The position numbers and the translations under genes were made by a program. From the NCBI RefSeq assembly GCF_040115645.1, contig NW_027096062.1, positions 1 to 64,000 of the forward strand: a DNA stretch of 64,000 nucleotides, given 5' to 3'. A model generated the notes under the pieces. That model was not told the DNA's origin. It ran no database searches and saw only the letters and a program-made list of their open reading frames with translations. Source of the DNA: Euwallacea fornicatus (lineage: Eukaryota; Arthropoda; Insecta; Coleoptera; Curculionidae). This document shows, in pieces, positions 49,898 through 62,760 of the stretch. Numbering within the stretch: position 1 is the first letter of the stretch; the number at the start of each line of letters is the position of its first letter.

Positions 49898-52800
49898 ATG
49901 CTTATTTTGCCAAAAGGAGACGATTTGAACAAAATTGGTTGTACCGTTGGCGAGATAACGCCAAATCATAAAATTTGGCAAAAAAGTGCCGCTTCTATTA
50001 GAGCCAAATTGACGATTTGCCGTTTAAGGCCTTATTATGCTTATTTTGCCAAAAGGAGACGATTTGAACAAAAGTGGTTGTAGCGTTTGCGAGATATCGC
50101 CAAATTGTACGATTTGGCCAAAAAGTGCCGCTTCTATTAGAGCCAAATTGACGATTTGTGGTTTAAGGCCTTATGGTTATTTTGCCAAAAGGAGACGATT
50201 TGAACAAAATTGGTTGTACCGTTGGCGAGATAACGCCAAATCATAAGATTTGGCAAAAAAGTGCCGCTTCTATTAGAGCCAAATTGACGATTTGCCGTTT
50301 ACGGCCTTATTATGCTTATTTTGCCAAAAGGAGACGATTTGAACAAAATTGATTGTAGCGTTGGCGAGATAACGCCAAATCGTAAGATTTGGACAATAAG
50401 TGCCGCTTCTATTAGAGCCAAATTGACGATTTGCCGTTTAAGGCCTTATTATGCTTATTTTGCCAAAAGGAGACGATTTGAACAAAATTGGTTGTAGCGT
50501 TGTCGAGATAACGCCAAATCATAAGATTTGGCCAAAAAGTGCCGCTTCTATTAGAGCCAAATTGACGATTTGCCGTTTAAGTCCTTATTATGCTTATTTT
50601 GCCAAAAGGAGACGATTTGAACAAAATTGGTTGTAGCGTTTGCGAGATAACGCCAAATCGTAAGATTTGGACAAAAAGTGCCGCTTCTATTAGAGCCAAA
50701 TTGACGATTTGCCGTTTAAGGCCTTATTATGCTTATTTTGCCAAAAGGAGACGATTTGAACAAAATTGGTTGTACCGTTGGCGAGATAACGCCAAATCAT
50801 AAAATTTGGCAAAAAAGTGCCGCTTCTATTAGAGCCAAATTGACGATTTGCCGTTTAAGGCCTTATTATGCTTATTTTGCCAAAAGGAGACGATTTGAAC
50901 AAAATTGGTTGTAACGTTTGCGAGATAACGCCAAATCGTAAGATTTGGACAAAAAGTGCCGCTTCTATTAGAACCAAATTGACGATTTGCCGTTTAAGGC
51001 CTTATTATGCTTATTTTGCCAAAAGGAGACGATTTGAACAAAATTGGTTGTAGCGTTGGCGAAATATCGTCAAATCGTACGATTTGGCCAAAAAGTGCCG
51101 CTTCTATTAGAGCCAAATTGACGATTTGCCGTTTAAGGCCTTATTATGCTTATTTTGCCAAAAGGAGACGATTTGAACAAAATTGGTTGTAGCGTTGGCG
51201 AAATATCGCCAAATTGTACGATTTGGCCAAAAAGTGCCGCTTCTATTAGAGCCAAATTGACGATTTGCCGTTTAAGGCCTTATTATGGTTATTTTGCCAA
51301 AAGGAGACGATTTGAACAAAATTGGTTGTAGCGTTTGCGAGATAACGCCAAATCATAAGATTTGGCAAAAAAGTGCCGCTTCAATTAGAGCCAAATTGAC
51401 GATTTGCCGTTTAAGGCCTTATTATGCTTATTTTGCCAAAAGGAGACGATTTGAACAAAATTGGTTGTAACGTTTGCGAGATAACGCCAAATCGTAAGAT
51501 TTGGACAAAAAGTGCCGCTTCTATTAGAACCAAATTGACGATTTGCCGTTTAAGGCCTTATTATGCTTATTTTGCCAAAAGGAGACGATTTGAACAAAAT
51601 TGGTTGTAGCGTTGGCGAAATATCGCCAAATTGTACGATTTGGCCAAAAAGTGCCGCTTCTATTAGAGCCAAATTGACGATTTGTGGTTTAAGGCCTTAT
51701 GGTTATTTTGCCAAAAGGAGACGATTTGAACAAAATTGGTTGTACCGTTGGCGAGATAACGCCAAATCATAAAATTTGGCAAAAAAGTGCCGCTTCTATT
51801 AGAGCCAAATTGACGATTTGCCGTTTAAGGCCTTATTATGCTTATTTTGCCAAAAGGAGACGATTTGAACAAAATTGGTTGTACCGTTGGCGAGATAACG
51901 CCAAATCATAAAAATTGGCAAAAAAGTGCCGCTTCTATTAGAGCCAAATTGACGATTTGCCGTTTAAGGCCTTATTATGCTTATTTTGCCAAAAGGAGAC
52001 GATTTGAACAAAAGTGGTTGTAGCGTTTGCGAGATATCGCCAAATTGTACGATTTGGCCAAAAAGTGCCGCTTCTATTAGAGCCAAATTGACGATTTGCC
52101 GTTTAAGGCCTTATTATGCTTATTTTGCCAAAAGGAGACGATTTGAACAAAATTGGTTGTACCGTTGGCGAGATAACGCCAAATCATAAAATTTGGCAAA
52201 AAAGTGCCGCTTCTATTAGAGCCAAATTGACGATTTGCCGTTTAAGGCCTTATTATGCTTATTTTGCCAAAAGGAGACGATTTGAACAAAATTGGTTGTA
52301 ACGTTTGCGAGATAACGCCAAATCGTAAGATTTGGACAAAAAGTGCCGCTTCTATTAGAACCAAATTGACGATTTGCCGTTTAAGGCCTTATTATGCTTA
52401 TTTTGCCAAAAGGAGACGATTTGAACAAAATTGGTTGTAGCGTTGGCGAAATATCGTCAAATCGTACGATTTGGCCAAAAAGTGCCGCTTCTATTAGAGC
52501 CAAATTGACGATTTGCCGTTTAAGGCCTTATTATGCTTATTTTGCCAAAAGGAGACGATTTGAACAAAATTGGTTGTAGCGTTGGCGAAATATCGCCAAA
52601 TTATACGATTTGGCCAAAAAGTGCCGCTTCTATTAGAGCCAAATTGACGATTTGCCGTTTAAGGCCTTATTATGGTTATTTTGCCAAAAGGGGACGATTT
52701 GAACAAAATTGGTTGTAGCGTTTGCGAGATAACGCCAAATCATAAGATTTGGCAAAAAAGTGCCGCTTCAATTAGAGCCAAATTGACGATTTGCCGTTTA

Positions 52801-53473
52801 AGGCCTTATTATGCTTATTTTGCCAAAAGGAGACGATTTGAACAAAATTGGTTGTAACGTTTGCGAGATAACGCCAAATCGTAAGATTTGGACAAAAAGT
52901 GCCGCTTCTATTAGAACCAAATTGACGATTTGCCGTTTAAGGCCTTATTATGCTTATTTTGCCAAAAGGAGACGATTTGAACAAAATTGGTTGTAGCGTT
53001 GGCGAAATATCGCCAAATTGTACGATTTGGCCAAAAAGTGCCGCTTCTATTAGAGCCAAATTGACGATTTGCCGTTTAAGGCCTTATTATGGTTATTTTG
53101 CCAAAAGGAGACGATTTGAACAAAATTGGTTGTACCGTTGGCGAGATAACGCCAAATCATAAAATTTGGCAAAAAAGTGCCGCTTCTATTAGAGCCAAAT
53201 TGACGATTTGCCGTTTAAGGCCTTATTATGCTTATTTTGCCAAAAGGAGACGATTTGAACAAAATTGGTTGTAGCGTTGGCGAAATAACGCCAAATCGTG
53301 GTTTTCGGGCAATTTCCGACGAAACTCGCCGATTTCACGGATTTGACTATTTTTATGCTCAGTATTGTTAGGAATGACGGAAATAGCACGAAATCGTACG
53401 ATTTACACGATTTGGTCAAAAAGTGCCGCTTCTATTAGAGCCAAATTGACGATTTGCCGTTTACGGCCTTATT

Positions 53474-56400
53474 ATGCTTATTTTGCCAAAAGGAGACGAT
53501 TTGAACAAAATTGGTTGTAACGTTTGCGAGATAACGCCAAATCGTAAGATTTGGACAAAAAGTGCCGCTTCTATTAGAACCAAATTGACGATTTGCCGTT
53601 TAAGGCCTTATTATGCTTATTTTGCCAAAAGGAGACGATTTGAACAAAATTGGTTGTAGCGTTGGCGAAATATCGCCAAATTGTACGATTTGGCCAAAAA
53701 GTGCCGCTTCTATTAGAGCCAAATTGACGATTTGCCGTTTAAGGCCTTATTATGGTTATTTTGCCAAAAGGAGACGATTTGAACAAAATTGGTTGTAGCG
53801 TTTGCGAGATAACGCCAAATCATAAGATTTGGCAAAAAAGTGCCGCTTCAATTAGAGCCAAATTGACGATTTGCCGTTTAAGGCCTTATTATGCTTATTT
53901 TGCCAAAAGGAGACGAATTGAACAAAATTGGTTGTAACGTTTGCGAGATAACGCCAAATCGTAAGATTTGGACAAAAAGTGCCGCTTCTATTAGAACCAA
54001 ATTGACGATTTGCCGTTTAAGGCCTTATTATGCTTATTTTGCCAAAAGGAGACGATTTGAACAAAATTGGTTGTAGCGTTGGCGAAATATCGCCAAATTG
54101 TACGATTTGGACAAAAAGTGCCGCTTCTATTAGAGCCAAATTGACGATTTGCCGTTTAAGGCCTTATTATGGTTATTTTGCCAAAAGGAGACGATTTGAA
54201 CAAAATTGGTTGTACCGTTGGCGAGATAACGCCAAATCATAAAATTTGGCAAAAAAGTGCCGCTTCTATTAGAGCCAAATTGACGATTTGCCGTTTAAGG
54301 CCTTATTATGCTTATTTTGCCAAAAGGAGACGATTTGAACAAAATTGGTTGTAGCGTTGGCGAAATAACGCCAAATCGTGGTTTTCGGGCAATTTCCGAC
54401 GAAACTCGCCGATTTCACGGATTTGACTATTTTTATGCTCAGTATTGTTAGGAATGACGGAAATAGCACGAAATCGTACGATTTACACGATTTGGTCAAA
54501 AAGTGCCGCTTCTATTAGAGCCAAATTGACGATTTGCCGTTTACGGCCTTATTATGCTTATTTTGCCAAAAGGAGACGATTTGAACAAAATTGGTTGTAA
54601 CGTTTGCGAGATAACGCCAAATCGTAAGATTTGGACAAAAAGTGCCGCTTCTATTAGAACCAAATTGACGATTTGCCGTTTAAGGCCTTATTATGCTTAT
54701 TTTGCCAAAAGGAGACGATTTGAACAAAATTGGTTGTAGCGTTGGCGAAATATCGCCAAATTGTACGATTTGGACAAAAAGTGCCGCTTCTATTAGAGCC
54801 AAATTGACGATTTGCCGTTTAAGGCCTTATTATGCTTATTTTGCCAAAAGGAGACGATTTGAACAAAATTGGTTGTAGCGTTGGCGAAATATCGCCAAAT
54901 TGTACGATTTGGCCAAAAAGTGCCGCTTCTATTAGAACCAAATTGACGATTTGCCGTTTAAGGCCTTATTATGCTTATTTTGCCAAAAGGAGACGATTTG
55001 AACAAAATTGGTTGTAGCGTTGGCGAAATATCGCCAAATTGTACGATTTGGACAAAAAGTGCCGCTTCTATTAGAGCCAAATTGACGATTTGCCGTTTAA
55101 GGCCTTATTATGGTTATTTTGCCAAAAGGAGACGATTTGAACAAAATTGGTTGTACCGTTGGCGAGATAACGCCAAATTGTACGATTTGGACAAAAAGTG
55201 CCGCTTCTATTAGAGCCAAATTGACGATTTGCCGTTTAAGGCCTTATTATGGTTATTTTGCCAAAAGGAGACGATTTGAACAAAATTGGTTGTACCGTTG
55301 GCGAGATAACGCCAAATCATAAAATTTGGCAAAAAAGTGCCGCTTCTATTAGAGCCAAATTGACGATTTGCCGTTTAAGGCCTTATTATGCTTATTTTGC
55401 CAAAAGGAGACGATTTGAACAAAATTGGTTGTAACGTTTGCGAGATAACGCCAAATCGTAAGATTTGGACAAAAAGTGCCGCTTCTATTAGAACCAAATT
55501 GACGATTTGCCGTTTAAGGCCTTATTATGCTTATTTTGCCAAAAGGAGACGATTTGAACAAAATTGGTTGTAGCGTTGGCGAAATATCGCCAAATTGTAC
55601 GATTTGGACAAAAAGTGCCGCTTCTATTAGAGCCAAATTGACGATTTGCCGTTTAAGGCCTTATTATGGTTATTTTGCCAAAAGGAGACGATTTGAACAA
55701 AATTGGTTGTACCGTTGGCGAGATAACGCCAAATCATAAAATTTGGCAAAAAAGTGCCGCTTCTATTAGAGCCAAATTGACGATTTGCCGTTTAAGGCCT
55801 TATTATGCTTATTTTGCCAAAAGGAGACGATTTGAACAAAATTGGTTGTAGCGTTGGCGAAATAACGCCAAATCGTGGTTTTCGGGCAATTTCCGACGAA
55901 ACTCGCCGATTTCACGGATTTGACTATTTTTATGCTCAGTATTGTTAGGAATGACGGAAATAGCACGAAATCGTACGATTTACACGATTTGGTCAAAAAG
56001 TGCCGCTTCTATTAGAGCCAAATTGACGATTTGCCGTTTACGGCCTTATTATGCTTATTTTGCCAAAAGGAGACGATTTGAACAAAATTGGTTGTAACGT
56101 TTGCGAGATAACGCCAAATCGTAAGATTTGGACAAAAAGTGCCGCTTCTATTAGAACCAAATTGACGATTTGCCGTTTAAGGCCTTATTATGCTTATTTT
56201 GCCAAAAGGAGACGATTTGAACAAAATTGGTTGTAGCGTTGGCGAAATATCGCCAAATCGTACGATTTGGCCAAAAAGTGCCGCTTCTATTAGAGCCAAA
56301 TTGACGATTTGCCGTTTAAGGCCTTATTATGCTTATTTTGCCAAAAGGAGACGATTTGAACAAAATTGGTTGTAGCGTTTGCGAGATAACGCCAAATCAT

Positions 56401-58103
56401 AAGATTTGGCAAAAAAGTGCCGCTTCAATTAGAGCCAAATTGACGATTTGCCGTTTAAGGCCTTATTATGCTTATTTTGCCAAAAGGAGACGAATTGAAC
56501 AAAATTGGTTGTAACGTTTGCGAGATAACGCCAAATCGTAAGATTTGGACAAAAAGTGCCGCTTCTATTAGAACCAAATTGACGATTTGCCGTTTAAGGC
56601 CTTATTATGCTTATTTTGCCAAAAGGAGACGATTTGAACAAAATTGGTTGTAGCGTTGGCGAAATATCGCCAAATTGTACGATTTGGACAAAAAGTGCCG
56701 CTTCTATTAGAGCCAAATTGACGATTTGCCGTTTAAGGCCTTATTATGGTTATTTTGCCAAAAGGAGACGATTTGAACAAAATTGGTTGTACCGTTGGCG
56801 AGATAACGCCAAATCATAAAATTTGGCAAAAAAGTGCCGCTTCTATTAGAGCCAAATTGACGATTTGCCGTTTAAGGCCTTATTATGCTTATTTTGCCAA
56901 AAGGAGACGATTTGAACAAAATTGGTTGTAGCGTTGGCGAAATAACGCCAAATCGTGGTTTTCGGGCAATTTCCGACGAAACTCGCCGATTTCACGGATT
57001 TGACTATTTTTATGCTCAGTATTGTTAGGAATGACGGAAATAGCACGAAATCGTACGATTTACACGATTTGGTCAAAAAGTGCCGCTTCTATTAGAGCCA
57101 AATTGACGATTTGCCGTTTACGGCCTTATTATGCTTATTTTGCCAAAAGGAGACGATTTGAACAAAATTGGTTGTAACGTTTGCGAGATAACGCCAAATC
57201 GTAAGATTTGGACAAAAAGTGCCGCTTCTATTAGAACCAAATTGACGATTTGCCGTTTAAGGCCTTATTATGCTTATTTTGCCAAAAGGAGACGATTTGA
57301 ACAAAATTGGTTGTAGCGTTGGCGAAATATCGCCAAATTGTACGATTTGGACAAAAAGTGCCGCTTCTATTAGAGCCAAATTGACGATTTGCCGTTTAAG
57401 GCCTTATTATGCTTATTTTGCCAAAAGGAGACGATTTGAACAAAATTGGTTGTAGCGTTGGCGAAATATCGCCAAATTGTACGATTTGGCCAAAAAGTGC
57501 CGCTTCTATTAGAACCAAATTGACGATTTGCCGTTTAAGGCCTTATTATGCTTATTTTGCCAAAAGGAGACGATTTGAACAAAATTGGTTGTAGCGTTGG
57601 CGAAATATCGCCAAATTGTACGATTTGGACAAAAAGTGCCGCTTCTATTAGAGCCAAATTGACGATTTGCCGTTTAAGGCCTTATTATGGTTATTTTGCC
57701 AAAAGGAGACGATTTGAACAAAATTGGTTGTACCGTTGGCGAGATAACGCCAAATTGTACGATTTGGACAAAAAGTGCCGCTTCTATTAGAGCCAAATTG
57801 ACGATTTGCCGTTTAAGGCCTTATTATGGTTATTCTGCCAAAAGGAGACGATTTGAACAAAATTGGTTGTACCGTTGGCGAGATAACGCCAAATCATAAA
57901 ATTTGGCAAAAAAGTGCCGCTTCTATTAGAGCCAAATTGACGATTTGCTGTTTAAGGCCTTATTATGCTTATTTTGCCAAAAGGAGACGATTTGAACAAA
58001 ATTGGTTGTAACGTTTGCGAGATAACGCCAAATCGTAAGATTTGGACAAAAAGTGCCGCTTCTATTAGAACCAAATTGACGATTTGCCGTTTAAGGCCTT
58101 ATT
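53474..58103 (+). repeat. 2577-bp higher-order repeat, two copies
   Basis: Monomers at 53474-55526 match 56051-58103 with a constant 2577-bp offset. Shared rare markers include GACGAATTGAAC (53913 and 56490), and composite inserts at 53300/54380 and 55877/56957 are each 1080 bp apart. A few monomers differ between copies (for example 53613 versus 56190). Confidence 0.78.
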
Positions 58104-59553
58104 ATGCTTATTTTGCCAAAAGGAGACGATTTGAACAAAATTGGTCGTAGCGTTTGCGAGATATCGCCAAATAGTACGATTTGGCCAAAAAGTGTCGCTT
58201 CTATTAGAGCCAAATTGACGATTTGTCGTTTAAGGCCTTATTATGCTTATTTTGCCAAAAGGAGACGATTTGAACAAAATTGGTTGTACCGTTGGCGAGA
58301 TAACGCCAAATCATAAGATTTGGCAAAAAAGTGCCGCTTCTATTAGAGCCAAATTGACGATTTGCCGTTTAAGGCCTTATTATGCTTATTTTGCCAAAAG
58401 GAGACGATTTGAACAAAATTGGTTGTAGCGTTGGCGAAATATCGCCAAATTGTACGATTTGGCCAAAAAGTGCCGCTTCTATTAGAGCCAAATTGACGAT
58501 TTGCCGTTTAAGGCCTTATTATGGTTATTTTGCCAAAAGGAGACGATTTGAACAAAATTGGTTGTAGCGTTTGCGAGATAACGCCAAATCGTAAGATTTG
58601 GACAAGAAGTGCCGCTTCTATTAGAGCCAAATTGACGATTTGCCGTTTAAGGCCTTATTATGCTTATTTTGCCAAAAGGAGACGATTTGAACAAAATTGG
58701 TTGTAGCGTTTGCGAGATATCGCCAAATAGTACGATTTGGCCAAAAAGTGTCGCTTCTATTAGAGCCAAATTGACGATTTGTCGTTTAAGGCCTTATTAT
58801 GCTTATTTTGCCAAAAGGAGACGATTTGAACAAAATTGGTTGTACCGTTGGCGAGATAACGCCAAATCATAAGATTTGGCAAAAAAGTGCCGCTTCTATT
58901 AGAGCCAAATTGACGATTTGCCGTTTAAGGCCTTATTATGCTTATTTTGCCAAAAGGAGACGATTTGAACAAAATTGGTTGTAGCGTTTGCGAGATATCG
59001 CCAAATTGTACGATTTGGCCAAAAAGTGCCGTTTCTATTAGAACCAAATTGACGATTTGCCGTTTAAGGCCTTATTATGCTTATTTTGCCAAAAGGAGAC
59101 GATTTGAACAAAATTGGTTGTAGCGTTTGCGAGATATCGCCAAATTGTACGATTTGGCAAAAAAGTGCCGCTTCTATTAGAGCCAAATTGACGATTTGCC
59201 GTTTAAGGCCTTATTATGCTTATTTTGCCAAAAGGAGACGATTTGAACAAAATTGGTTGTAGCGTTGGCGAAATAACGCCAAATCGTGGTTTTCGGGCAA
59301 TTTCCGACGAAACTCGCCGATTTCACGGATTTGACTATTTTTAAGCTCAGTATTGTTAGGAATGACGGAAATAGCACGAAATCGTACGATTTACACTATT
59401 GGGTCAAAAAGTGCCGCTTCTATTAGAGCCAAATTGACGATTTGCCGTTTAAGGCCTTATTATTGCTTATTTTGCCAAAAAGAGACGATTTGAACCAAAT
59501 TGGTTGTAGCGTTGGCGAGACGGATTTGACGATTTGTAAACTCAGTATTGTTA

Positions 59554-59967
59554 GTTGACTTCTCCTTGTAACATTTGTCTTCTTTCATTCTTTCTCGTAC
59601 GTTTCACATTAACGATTTTCTCAACCATTCTTGCAAACGCATTCCACTTGCATTTCGACTCTCCAATTTCACTGCCGATCACGTTTCGGTCCAGTCTGAG
59701 TCCGTTCAGTCTGGCTTTCGCGCGATCGGCCTCCCATACCTGACACTCCCATAGCGTGTGCTCGGGAGTGTCACTCACACCATGCACTTCTTTCCCGCAG
59801 AATCAGCAGTGGTCACTTCGCTCTATCCCTATTCGTCGCTGGTATTTCCCGAACACGCCGTGCCCGGTGAAAACCTGCGACAGGGCGTAATTGGGCTTAG
59901 CCCATTCGCATTCGAACCACCATCTGACTCTGGGGATGAACACTTTCATCCACCCGTCATAGACGGC
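59554..59967 (-). pseudogene. R1-like non-LTR ORF2 C-terminal fragment
   Basis: Reading the minus strand from about 59967, the frame runs through a tract like the ORF2 C-terminus of the neighbouring R1-like element: QVFTGHGVFGKY, then a C-X2-C...H-X4-C zinc-finger-like motif with DTPEHTLWEC, then a basic tail. A TGA at 59803-59805 replaces the codon inside the C-X2-C pair, where the neighbour has tryptophan. Both ends are cut. The left end abuts satellite at 59553, with no 3' UTR or A-tail, and the frame closes on a TAA formed at the junction. This is a dead fragment. Confidence 0.75.
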
Positions 59968-60010
59968 CCACAACTAACCCGAATTAAATCGAATAAACCC
60001 GAACTAACCA
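59968..60010. repeat. Short period-10 degenerate repeat
   Basis: On the plus strand three 10-bp units (CTAACCCGAA, TTAAATCGAA, TAAACCCGAA) run from 59974 to 60003, followed by CTAACC. It lies between the A-tail of the element to the right and the fragment to the left, so it may be remnant target DNA. It is not a TTAGG telomere array. Confidence 0.6.
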
Positions 60011-60017
60011 TTTTTTT

Positions 60018-60180
60018 CGAGGTTGGGGAATCTTCTTAAGACACCCGGCCTGGTCCACGACCGGATAGTGTGGGATTCGATCGACCATTACGTCGCCCGC
60101 CTACTCTCTAAATCCACCTCCCCTCTTCTGCCCCGGAACCGCCTCTCGGCATTACATCAGGGCGTCCTTTTCCCCCCAGG
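60018..60180 (-). other. 3' UTR of the R1-like element
   Basis: It lies between the ORF2 TAG at 60181-60183 and the A-tail. I see no reading frame or recognisable RNA motif. Confidence 0.6.
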
Positions 60181-62760
60181 CTAGGTACGGACAAGGTTCC
60201 GCACCCCACTCTTCTTCCTCCCGTTCTCCTTTACAATCTTGGCCCTCAAGATCTTCTCTATTAGGCCCTCAAACGCTACCCACTTGCTCTTACTTTCAAC
60301 CAGCTCATTCCCTATCGTACTTCGGTTGAGGTCGAGCCTCCCGCCCTTGCCTCAGCGCGATAGATCTCCCATTCCGGACACATCCACAGCGTGTGCTCCG
60401 GTGTGTCCTCCCTTTCGTTACAAAACCAACATTCACTACTTCTCTCCACTCGTATCCGCTTCAGGTATTTCCCGAACACGCCGTGTCCGGTGAAAACCTG
60501 AGCCAACATGTACCCGCTCTTCGTCCATTAGCACTCGTACTAGTCGCGGATCCGGGGTACGAAGGTCTTTATCCAACCCCCGTACTTCTCCCATTCCCGC
60601 CCCCACTCGTTCATTGCCCATTCCTTCGCTCCACTTTTTCCCCCTTCCCACATCATACTTCTTTCCGTCACCCTTATTCTCACCGGAGATACCTTGGCCA
60701 ATGCCAGCACCGCATCGGTCGGTGCCGTCCTGAAGGCGCTAGCCACCCGGAGCGCGAGCAGACGATTCGCTCTCTCCAGTAGGGCCGCGTACCTTCCGTA
60801 CTCCAGTTCTGTTCGCCAGACCGGAGCCGCGTACAGCATGACCGAGGATGCCGCCATCACCATCAACCTCCTCCTTTCTTACGCTAATCCACTCGCTCTA
60901 GGCAGAATGCCTTCGAGCTTCCCAATCACTTTCCCTACCTTTTCGACGGTCCGACGTACGTGCTCACCGAAGCGAGCATTTCTGCCGAACCACACCCCTA
61001 GGTACTTCAAACACTCCTTCGTCTCGTACGAGTCGTCGTCCACTCTCAGACTCATGCTTCTTATTTTCCTTCGCCCGGCCAACAGCACCACTTCGGTTTT
61101 TTCCGTAGCCATGCTCAGTCCCATGCGTTCGAACGTGTCGGCGACCAGTTCCATGGCCCACCTGGTCCTCGCCTCTAGGGTTACCCCGTCCTTCGCCGAG
61201 ACCACCAACGCCAAGTCGTCCGCGTAAGCCACCGGGGTGACCCCTCGCGGGTACTCGACCGTCAGTATCCCGTCGTAGTAGAGGTTCCACAAGACGGGGC
61301 CCAGGACAGACCCTTGAGGAACGCCACAAGACAACTCTCGAACCCCCCCGTCAGGTAACACCAAAACCCGATCTTGCAAGTACGACTGAACTATGTTCAA
61401 GAGGTACCCGCTCACCTTGGCCCTTCTCATCACGTCGACGATAAGATCCCAAGGCGCCGTATTAAAGGCGTTCTTTACATCTATTGTTACCATGACGCAG
61501 AAGCCCGCGTGCGTGTATCTTTTCCCCCTGATCCCCTCAACTATCCGCATGACGGCCTGCATGGCGTCCAGGGTGCTCTTGCCCTTGACGAACCCATACT
61601 GACTCTCGCTCACCATACCCAGCGCCTTCGCTTCTTCCAGCAATCTGGTCTTGACCACCTTTTCCGCCACTTTCCCGAGTCCGTCCACCAGGCATATGGG
61701 TCGGTACGAGATCTCTGCCCCCGGGTCACGCTTCGGTTTCTCCACAAGCACCAGTCGAGTCCTCTTCCAGACTTTAGGGTATTCGCCCGAGGTCAGGATG
61801 CGATTTAAGCAACTTGTCATACCCTGGGGCACTGCCCGAAGATATAGCTTCAAGTCCTCGTTCGTTAACCCGTCCAGTCCCGGAGAATTGCGGCTCTTGA
61901 GACTCCCGACGGCCTGTCGGATCTCCTCAGTCGTAACTCGAGGCACGTCATTCGGCCCCACTTGTACTTTCTCCCACGTTACCCTCGGCTTCTCCGGGAA
62001 CAGCGCGTCCACTTGCTTCCGCATCTCTGCTTCTGGCAAGGGACCGTTTTTAAAGCGGCCAAGTTTCCCGGTCACTATTTTGTAACCGAGTCCCCAGACG
62101 TCCGTCTCCAGCTCGGCACACACTTTCTTCCACTCGTCCCTCTTGGCGTCCCTTACGGACTCCTTGAGGGCCTTGCGCTCTCTCTTGTATTCGGCCTCTG
62201 CACTCGTAACGTTCGCATTCCACCTTCCTCGCGCTCTCGTCCATCGTCTTCTCGCTCTGATGCACGCTTTCCGTCTTTCTGCAATTTCTTCGCTCCACCA
62301 GTACACCGCTCGTTTCGTTCTCCCGTTCCCACTGTCACGCTTCCTCATGCACTCGTCACAGGCATCGCTTATCTCCCGAACTATTCCTTCGGGAGTTTCC
62401 ACGATCCCTAGACCGTCTCGCTCCTTCACGTACCGGCCCATTTTTTCCAGACCCTTCGCGCTCGTCATCCATCTACCTTTTCTCACTCTCACTTCTTCGC
62501 TCCCAGATGCCATCCCTTCTCGCTTGACGCGATAGGAGATGTACCTGTGGCCACTACCACTCTCCATTCTCACCTCGACTCGCCATTCTCGCACCCAGCC
62601 ACTCACATACGTTCCCGCAATGGTCACGTCGATCAGCGACCTGCCTATCCTGTTTCCGAACGTCCACTCGTTCCCGACGTTGATGGGAACGAGCTCTGCC
62701 GCGTCCAGGTACTCCTCCAGGACCCTTCCGTCAGTTCGGTGCGAACAACCGTCTCGAAAG
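60181..62760 (-). pseudogene. R1-like ORF2: endonuclease remnant, reverse transcriptase, C-terminal zinc finger
   Basis: ORF2 encodes the nicking endonuclease and reverse transcriptase of a non-LTR element. The longest open stretch is 62627-60879 (582 codons); the frame continues upstream to near 62760 with an endonuclease-like SLIDVTI. Numbering from 62627: the endonuclease SDH motif reads SGH at 25-27 (GGC at 62550-62552); RT catalytic residues are D383 (TIDVKNAF) and D470-D471 (YADD, 61215-61226); GVPQGSVLGP precedes YADD. Reading continues in the same frame past TAA 60879-60881, TAG 60540-60542 and TAA 60528-60530 to the zinc-finger-like CWFC...H...C. A one-base frameshift near 60345 then shifts the last ~50 codons to a frame ending at TAG 60181-60183. 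It is inactive but retains recognisable structure. Confidence 0.82.

Larger units (their letters stand above)
30176..59553 (+). repeat. Satellite array 2, 139-bp monomers with distinct higher-order repeats
   Basis: Continuation of the same satellite in the same orientation, roughly 195 simple and 9 composite monomers by length. It differs from array 1 in variant content. CATAAG and CATAAA dyad centres are common. A 136-bp monomer lacking TTA (CTTATGG instead of CTTATTATGG) occurs near 31294, 33900, 37340, 37615, 39419, 39694, 43134, 43409, 45213, 45488, 48094, 48369, 50173 and 51699, and I saw none in array 1. A CTTATTATGCC variant marks the 2079-bp repeats. The right edge decays: single-base indels near 59461, then a composite unit with about 55 bp missing that ends at 59553. 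Confidence 0.97.
60011..62760 (-). mobile_element. 5'-truncated R1-clade non-LTR retrotransposon
   Basis: The 3' end is marked by a short A-tail (T7 on the plus strand at 60011-60017) after a 3' UTR at 60018-60180. ORF2 lies between 60181 and about 62760 on the minus strand. Sequence resembling the endonuclease domain stops making sense near 62750-62790, so the 5' end is lost, as is typical of incomplete target-primed reverse transcription. No target duplication could be defined. Clade assignment is from RT and C-terminal motif resemblance. Confidence 0.78.

Noticed and set aside
129..59262. Recurring plus-strand 61- to 96-residue frames beginning ATGCTTATTTTGCC in almost every satellite monomer
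   Set aside because: They span 1.3 monomers, and because 139 leaves remainder 1 on division by 3 the same DNA is read in two frames within one frame. Variants change residues and stops freely. There is no sign of coding constraint; they follow from the repeat.
229..59377. Recurring minus-strand 66- to 76-residue frames over composite units
   Set aside because: They appear only because the 98-bp insert happens to lack stops on that strand. Each ends in neighbouring monomer sequence and tracks the repeat, not selection.
59974..60009. Insect telomere repeats
   Set aside because: CTAACC and GGTTAG strings occur, but the period is 10 and no TTAGG array is present.
60879..62535. Plus-strand frames of 60 to 177 residues opposite the R1-like ORF2
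   Set aside because: GC-rich coding DNA often leaves the opposite strand open. The minus-strand frame has clear RT motifs and the plus-strand ones have none.
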